From Lachnoclostridium sp. UBA7215 (lineage in GTDB: Bacteria > Bacillota > Clostridia > Lachnospirales > Lachnospiraceae), in assembly GCA_002490465.1 (NCBI GenBank), contig DKUB01000041.1:1-18351 (forward strand): 18,351 nucleotides of DNA, given 5' to 3'. The number at the start of each line of letters is the position of its first letter. Positions within the stretch are counted from its first letter, which is position 1. The notes below the pieces were generated by a model that saw only the letters and a program-made list of their open reading frames with translations, had not been told where the DNA came from and made no database searches. Made by a program: the position numbers and the translations under genes. Below, piece by piece: positions 15,006 through 18,351 of this stretch.

Positions 15006-15434
15006 ATGAATACATCAGAAATCATATTTACTCATACGATATCAATTGATAATTACAACAGTCTGCGCGCCAGTGTTGATTTTATTACCATTACACCAAA
15101 GCGCGCCAAAATAGCCCTTGCTAACTCTCTTTATATTCTGATCGCTATGGACGGGGATACTCCGGTCGGCATGGCAAGAGTAGTCGGGGACGGAGGTTAT
15201 GTGTACTTTATCTGTGATGTTATTGTGCGGCCTTCCTATCAGTCAAATGGGCTGGGCCGCAAAATAATTGAGAACGTACTCTCCTGGCTGGAAAGTCAGG
15301 TTGAAGGCAATGAGACTATTATGGTCAATCTCATGTCTGCGATGAATAAGGAGCCTTTTTACGAAAAACTCGGGTTTCATAAACGGCCCTTTGGCAACCA
15401 TGGCTCCGGTATGAGCCTTTGGCTTTCATGCTGA
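15006..15434 (+). CDS. GNAT-family N-acetyltransferase
   Basis: A 142-residue single-domain acetyltransferase that moves an acetyl group from acetyl-CoA to an unknown amine. The fold markers are PVGMARVVGDGGYVYFICDV (residues 57-76) for beta strands 3 and 4, VRPSYQSNGLGRKII with the acetyl-CoA-binding QxxGLG motif, and the C-terminal EPFYEKLGFHKRP typical of small GNAT proteins. The start ATG has no strong ribosome-binding site nearby, only GAGAA some nine bases upstream, so expression may be low or coupled to the DUF4250 gene 69 bases upstream. The stop codon is one base from the convergent ytvI-like gene. Confidence 0.88.
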   Translation: MNTSEIIFTHTISIDNYNSLRASVDFITITPKRAKIALANSLYILIAMDGDTPVGMARVVGDGGYVYFICDVIVRPSYQSNGLGRKIIENVLSWLESQVEGNETIMVNLMSAMNKEPFYEKLGFHKRPFGNHGSGMSLWLSC

Positions 15435-15435
15435 T

Positions 15436-16455
15436 TTATTCATCCGGCTGTATATCTTCCTGTTCTTTTAAATAATCATTTACCGCCTTTAGAATAGTTA
15501 ACGCTATCGGCCCTAACAGTATACCACCTGCTTGAAATAACTGAATCCCGGCATAAACGGAAAGTAGCACAAACAGAGGTTTTAACCCGATATCCCTGGC
15601 AAAAAGCTTCGGCTCCAGAATCTCCCGCAAAAATGTGGCAATGACAAAGACCGTAATAAGAATTGCCGCATGAAACCAGTTTCCGCTAAGTATCTTAACA
15701 ATTGCCCATGGAACCAGTATTATTCCACTTCCCACTACCGGAAAAGCATCAAAAACAGCAATTCCGATTCCAAATAAAACAGCATATTCATTTCCCATAA
15801 TCCAGAGACCAACTGTTGTGACTACTGCGATAATAAAAATAATAATTGCCTGGGAACGGATATACGCTAATCCAGTTTTTTTAAGCCGCTTCACAAACCG
15901 ATAACATTTGCGGTGTATGTGGGGAAAGGAGTCATCCAAAAGGATAAGCAGCGTAGCCAGAAGAAAAATAAACAGCCCCGCAGCCGCCTCAGCTCCCCAT
16001 TTCAGAAAATCCAGGGCAGCTCCAGATAATTTAGGAAGTAAGTCCGTCTCTATCCCATGATAGAGTTTCATCGTCTGCGCCTCCACATACTGATAGCTTG
16101 TTCCCACTGCCAGTTCAAATACCCGGTCACAACGGCAGCAAATGTCCTCTATACTCTGACTGAACAACTGCTCATAGACCGGAAACTTTTGTAATAGTAA
16201 TATTGCCTGGGAAATAACAGCGCTGACCGTATACACGAGAAATCCCCCTACTGCCAGAACACAAATCAGCACAACAAGAACTGCGCATATTTTTTTGTTT
16301 AAATGAAGCTTACGGGTTGTCCAATGGATAACAGGAGAAATCAATTTTGCAAATATATATGCCAGTGCAAATGGAAGCACAAGGGGAAGCAGGTAACGGA
16401 AAGATAAAAAAATAGCTATTGTTGTAAATCCCAGAATCCAATACCTTGCTTTCAT
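15436..16455 (-). CDS. YtvI-like sporulation membrane protein, AI-2E transporter family
   Basis: A 339-residue polytopic inner-membrane protein of the AI-2E/PerM family. The N-terminus has two hydrophobic segments (ILGFTTIAIFLSFRYLLPLV and a following helix near LPFALAYIFAKLISPVIHW), then a pair around 65-90, a soluble stretch, and a cluster of helices toward the C-terminus with the family loop DAFPVVGSGIILVPWAI and the end GPIALTILKAVNDYLKEQ. Size and pattern agree with proteins annotated as sporulation integral membrane protein YtvI. The family includes autoinducer-2 exporters, ion antiporters and proteins of unknown substrate, so a transported compound cannot be named. The ATG at 16455 follows GGAGG by six bases. 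The open frame to 16530 translates the palindrome and is not part of the family. It lies downstream of the two-component genes on the same strand. Confidence 0.86.
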   Translation of the reverse strand: MKARYWILGFTTIAIFLSFRYLLPLVLPFALAYIFAKLISPVIHWTTRKLHLNKKICAVLVVLICVLAVGGFLVYTVSAVISQAILLLQKFPVYEQLFSQSIEDICCRCDRVFELAVGTSYQYVEAQTMKLYHGIETDLLPKLSGAALDFLKWGAEAAAGLFIFLLATLLILLDDSFPHIHRKCYRFVKRLKKTGLAYIRSQAIIIFIIAVVTTVGLWIMGNEYAVLFGIGIAVFDAFPVVGSGIILVPWAIVKILSGNWFHAAILITVFVIATFLREILEPKLFARDIGLKPLFVLLSVYAGIQLFQAGGILLGPIALTILKAVNDYLKEQEDIQPDE

Positions 16456-16471
16456 CTGCTTCCTCCATCCT

Positions 16472-16524
16472 TTCACACATACTAAAATAGCCGGCAGACT
16501 GCCAGCCATTTTAGTATGTGTGAA
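16472..16524. repeat. 53-base near-perfect palindrome between the response regulator and ytvI-like genes
   Basis: Arms of 26 bases (16472-16497 and 16499-16524) differ at only two positions and flank a single central base. The arm begins TTCACACATACTAAAATAGC. On the minus strand it lies between the response-regulator stop and the GGAGG of the ytvI-like gene, ending about six bases before it. It is not followed by a T run on either strand; the T run on the minus strand comes before it. It could be a stable RNA hairpin in the transcript, a cruciform, or a miniature repeat. Confidence 0.85.
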
Positions 16525-16557
16525 GGACAAAAAAATATTCCTGCCATTAACGGCGTA

Positions 16558-17283
16558 TTAGAACTTTAATACGTTAAAACGGTAACCGCTTCCCCATAAT
16601 GTCTCAATATAACGAGGTTTAGCACTATCTTCTTCAATTTTGTCACGAACTTTTTTAATGTGTACAGTAACTGTTGCAATCTCATTCTTGTCCGGAACAC
16701 TATCCAATGAATATCCCCATACATTCTCATATAAATCGGCCTTAGAAAATACAGTATTAGGATTTTTGGCAAAATAACACAAAAGATCAAATTCTTTCAT
16801 GGTAAATGTCTTTTCTTCTCCCCGGACAAATACTCTTCGTGCTCTCGTATCTATCTCTATTTCGCCCGTTACAATCACATCATTATCCACAGGACGCCCT
16901 GCTGATACACTGATCAGTGACTCATAACGAGTCATATGGGTTTTTACACGTGCAACAAGCTCACTGGGATTAAACGGTTTTGTTACATAATCATCTGCAC
17001 CGAGTCCCAGCCCATGAACCTTGTCATTATCATCACCCTTGGCCGATACCATAATAACAGGCGTCAGAAATTTTTCCCTGTACATCTTGCATATTTTATA
17101 ACCGTCAATTCCCGGCAGCATGATATCCAGAATCAACATATCATATTGGCCGCTCATCGCTTTTTCCTTTCCCTTTGTTCCATCCGTTTCAATTGTTACT
17201 TCAAAATCACTCAGTTCTAAATAATCCTTTTCTAATTCTGCAATATCCATTTCATCTTCTACAATCAGTACTTTTCTTTTCAT
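16558..17283 (-). CDS. OmpR/PhoB-family response regulator
   Basis: A 241-residue DNA-binding regulator activated by phosphate transfer from the kinase encoded just upstream. The receiver domain (1-118) has the acidic pocket Glu 9/Asp 10, the phospho-acceptor Asp 53 in LILDIMLPG, Ser 80 and Lys 102 in VTKPF. The winged-helix output domain (about 135-241) shows FTMKEFDLLCYFAKNPNTVFSK..L...VWGY and the closing IETLWGSGYRF. The ATG at 17283 follows GGAGA by seven bases and gives the normal start MKRKVLIVEDE; the frame open to 17373 covers the end of the kinase gene and is not used. It follows the kinase by 13 bases. Target genes are unknown; the neighbouring ytvI-like gene is a candidate by position only. 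Confidence 0.95.
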   Translation of the reverse strand: MKRKVLIVEDEMDIAELEKDYLELSDFEVTIETDGTKGKEKAMSGQYDMLILDIMLPGIDGYKICKMYREKFLTPVIMVSAKGDDNDKVHGLGLGADDYVTKPFNPSELVARVKTHMTRYESLISVSAGRPVDNDVIVTGEIEIDTRARRVFVRGEEKTFTMKEFDLLCYFAKNPNTVFSKADLYENVWGYSLDSVPDKNEIATVTVHIKKVRDKIEEDSAKPRYIETLWGSGYRFNVLKF

Positions 17284-17296
17284 CACTCTTCTCCTA

Positions 17297-18232
17297 TCAT
17301 TGTATTTTAGGTAAAGAAAATGATACCTGCGTACCTCTTCCCAGCTCACTTTCCGCCCAAATTTGTCCTGCATGTTCCTCTATTATCTTTTTGGCTATTG
17401 CCAGTCCCAGCCCGCTCCCTCCGGTAGATGAATTTCGCGAGCTATCTGTCCGGTAGAACCGTTCAAATATCATTGGCAGCTCATTCTTCTGAATGCCAAT
17501 CCCATTGTCCCTGATATGGACTATTACACACTCCTGCGTCTCCTCAATACGGACCAGCAATATTCCGCGTTCCATTCCAATATACTTCAAGGAATTTTCT
17601 ACAATATTATGAATTACACGTTTTATTTTATCTTTATCCAGATATGTCCTCACCTCCCCCGCTGCAAAGCATTGGTATACCAAATCAGTTTTTTTAGTTT
17701 CTAAATCTAAAGAGAGGGCACTAATACAACTACACATATACTCGTTAAATTCGACCGGCTGAAAATCATATTGTACATCACTTTTATAAATTTGTGTAAA
17801 AAAAGATAATTCGTCTACGAGATTTGCCATATCCTCTGCCTTTGTGCGTATAGTGGAAACGTATTTATATATACGTTCCGGAGTGTTGGCCACCTTGTCT
17901 AAAATCCCTTGTGAATATCCTTTTATTGCTGTAATCGGTGTTTTCAAATCATGCGTTATATTTGCTACAACCTCCCGCATCAATGTATCGGCTTCTGTCT
18001 GAGTATCCGACAACTGTTTTACTTCTTCCATCACTTTGCACCCTGAACGATAGAGTATAAACATTGTAGTTATTCCTGTACCCATTGCCATAAACAGCAA
18101 AATCACCATAAGTAAATTATTATTCCATCTGCCCATTCCACACAAAATAGCAAAGCCTGACAAAACAATAATCTCTACCATTATTACTACATACATAGCC
18201 CGCCGTAAATGTGCCTTTATTCGCTTATCCAT
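17297..18232 (-). CDS. Sensor histidine kinase with two transmembrane helices
   Basis: A 311-residue membrane kinase that autophosphorylates and passes phosphate to the adjacent regulator. Two hydrophobic helices (about 13-32 and 38-60) are joined by only some five to seven residues (GRWNNN), so there is essentially no outside domain and sensing is probably within the membrane or through a partner. A linker follows. The HisKA domain has the H-box NITHDLKTPITAIKGY with His 94. The ATPase domain has the N-box HNIVENSLKY (Asn 213), G1 DNGIGI (242-247), F-box FERFYR and G2 GGSGLGLAIAKKI. No HAMP domain is apparent. The start ATG follows AGGG by four or five bases. The kinase precedes the regulator, the reverse of the usual arrangement. 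Confidence 0.94.
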   Translation of the reverse strand: MDKRIKAHLRRAMYVVIMVEIIVLSGFAILCGMGRWNNNLLMVILLFMAMGTGITTMFILYRSGCKVMEEVKQLSDTQTEADTLMREVVANITHDLKTPITAIKGYSQGILDKVANTPERIYKYVSTIRTKAEDMANLVDELSFFTQIYKSDVQYDFQPVEFNEYMCSCISALSLDLETKKTDLVYQCFAAGEVRTYLDKDKIKRVIHNIVENSLKYIGMERGILLVRIEETQECVIVHIRDNGIGIQKNELPMIFERFYRTDSSRNSSTGGSGLGLAIAKKIIEEHAGQIWAESELGRGTQVSFSLPKIQ

Positions 18233-18279
18233 TGCACCCTCTGCCTTTAAACTGATTTTGCAAATCCTTTTTCCCTCTT

Positions 18280-18308
18280 AGTATAACATTAATTTAAAAT
18301 AAATGGAA
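18280..18308 (-). promoter_or_regulatory. Weak candidate promoter of the two-component operon
   Basis: On the minus strand TATACT (18285-18280) lies 17 bases after TTCCAT (18308-18303), a poor -35. The surrounding DNA up to 18351 is A/T rich with long A and T runs, which may act as an UP element. I see no gene in 18233-18351. Confidence 0.3.
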
Positions 18309-18351
18309 TTTTTTTTAACAAAAATTATATTTTTTTTACAAAAGAGCATTT

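Noticed and set aside
16472..16524. Palindrome as an intrinsic terminator
   Set aside because: Neither strand has a T run after the stem; on the minus strand the T run lies before it.
16456..16530. Extended start of the ytvI-like gene at 16530
   Set aside because: The extra residues are a translation of one arm of the palindrome, and the ATG at 16455 has GGAGG six bases upstream.

Overview
The window reads as the chromosome of a spore-forming member of the Clostridia, most likely family Lachnospiraceae. Support comes from a DUF4250-type small protein, a SpoVAF-like germination protein, a YtvI-like membrane protein, a BspA-like leucine-rich-repeat surface protein with a Listeria-Bacteroides repeat, and an extended metG with a C-terminal tRNA-binding domain. 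Genus cannot be fixed from the sequence alone. No CRISPR array, tRNA, rRNA, transposase or intact prophage is visible.

Layout. (1) Bases 1-3278 (+) are an accessory, AT-rich surface/toxin-like patch: a broken helveticin J-like gene, a frameshifted leucine-rich-repeat gene, and its intact secreted paralogue. (2) Bases 3285-7015 (-) are a housekeeping operon transcribed metG, tatD, rsmA from a good sigma-A promoter. (3) Bases 7133-8676 (+) hold a GH25 muramidase-like protein without a signal peptide and endonuclease IV, the latter with its own promoter. (4) Bases 8651-10326 (-) hold a SpoVAF-like gene whose 3' end overlaps nfo tail to tail. It is preceded by an unusual leader of about 220 bases with a possible 14-codon leader peptide, several stem-loops and a hairpin that would bury the ribosome-binding site. 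(5) Bases 10404-11198 (+) encode a methyltransferase behind a consensus promoter. (6) Bases 11255-13790 (-) run NUDIX hydrolase, broken GNAT acetyltransferase, hotdog thioesterase, MTA/SAH nucleosidase. (7) Bases 13985-15434 (+) encode a secreted M15 peptidase, a DUF4250 protein and a GNAT acetyltransferase. (8) Bases 15436-18232 (-) encode a histidine kinase, its response regulator (kinase first, the reverse of the usual order) and a YtvI/AI-2E-type membrane protein separated from them by a 53-base near-perfect palindrome.

Themes. Three genes are broken (helveticin-like, one LRR copy, one GNAT). Tail-to-tail neighbours are packed extremely tightly (gaps of 6 and 1 bases, and one 26-base overlap), and no convincing intrinsic terminator is visible at those junctions. 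Several open frames extend upstream of the likely starts; I chose starts by ribosome-binding site and family N-terminus. The most promising undescribed element is the structured leader upstream of the SpoVAF-like gene. No obvious new defence or biosynthetic system is present.
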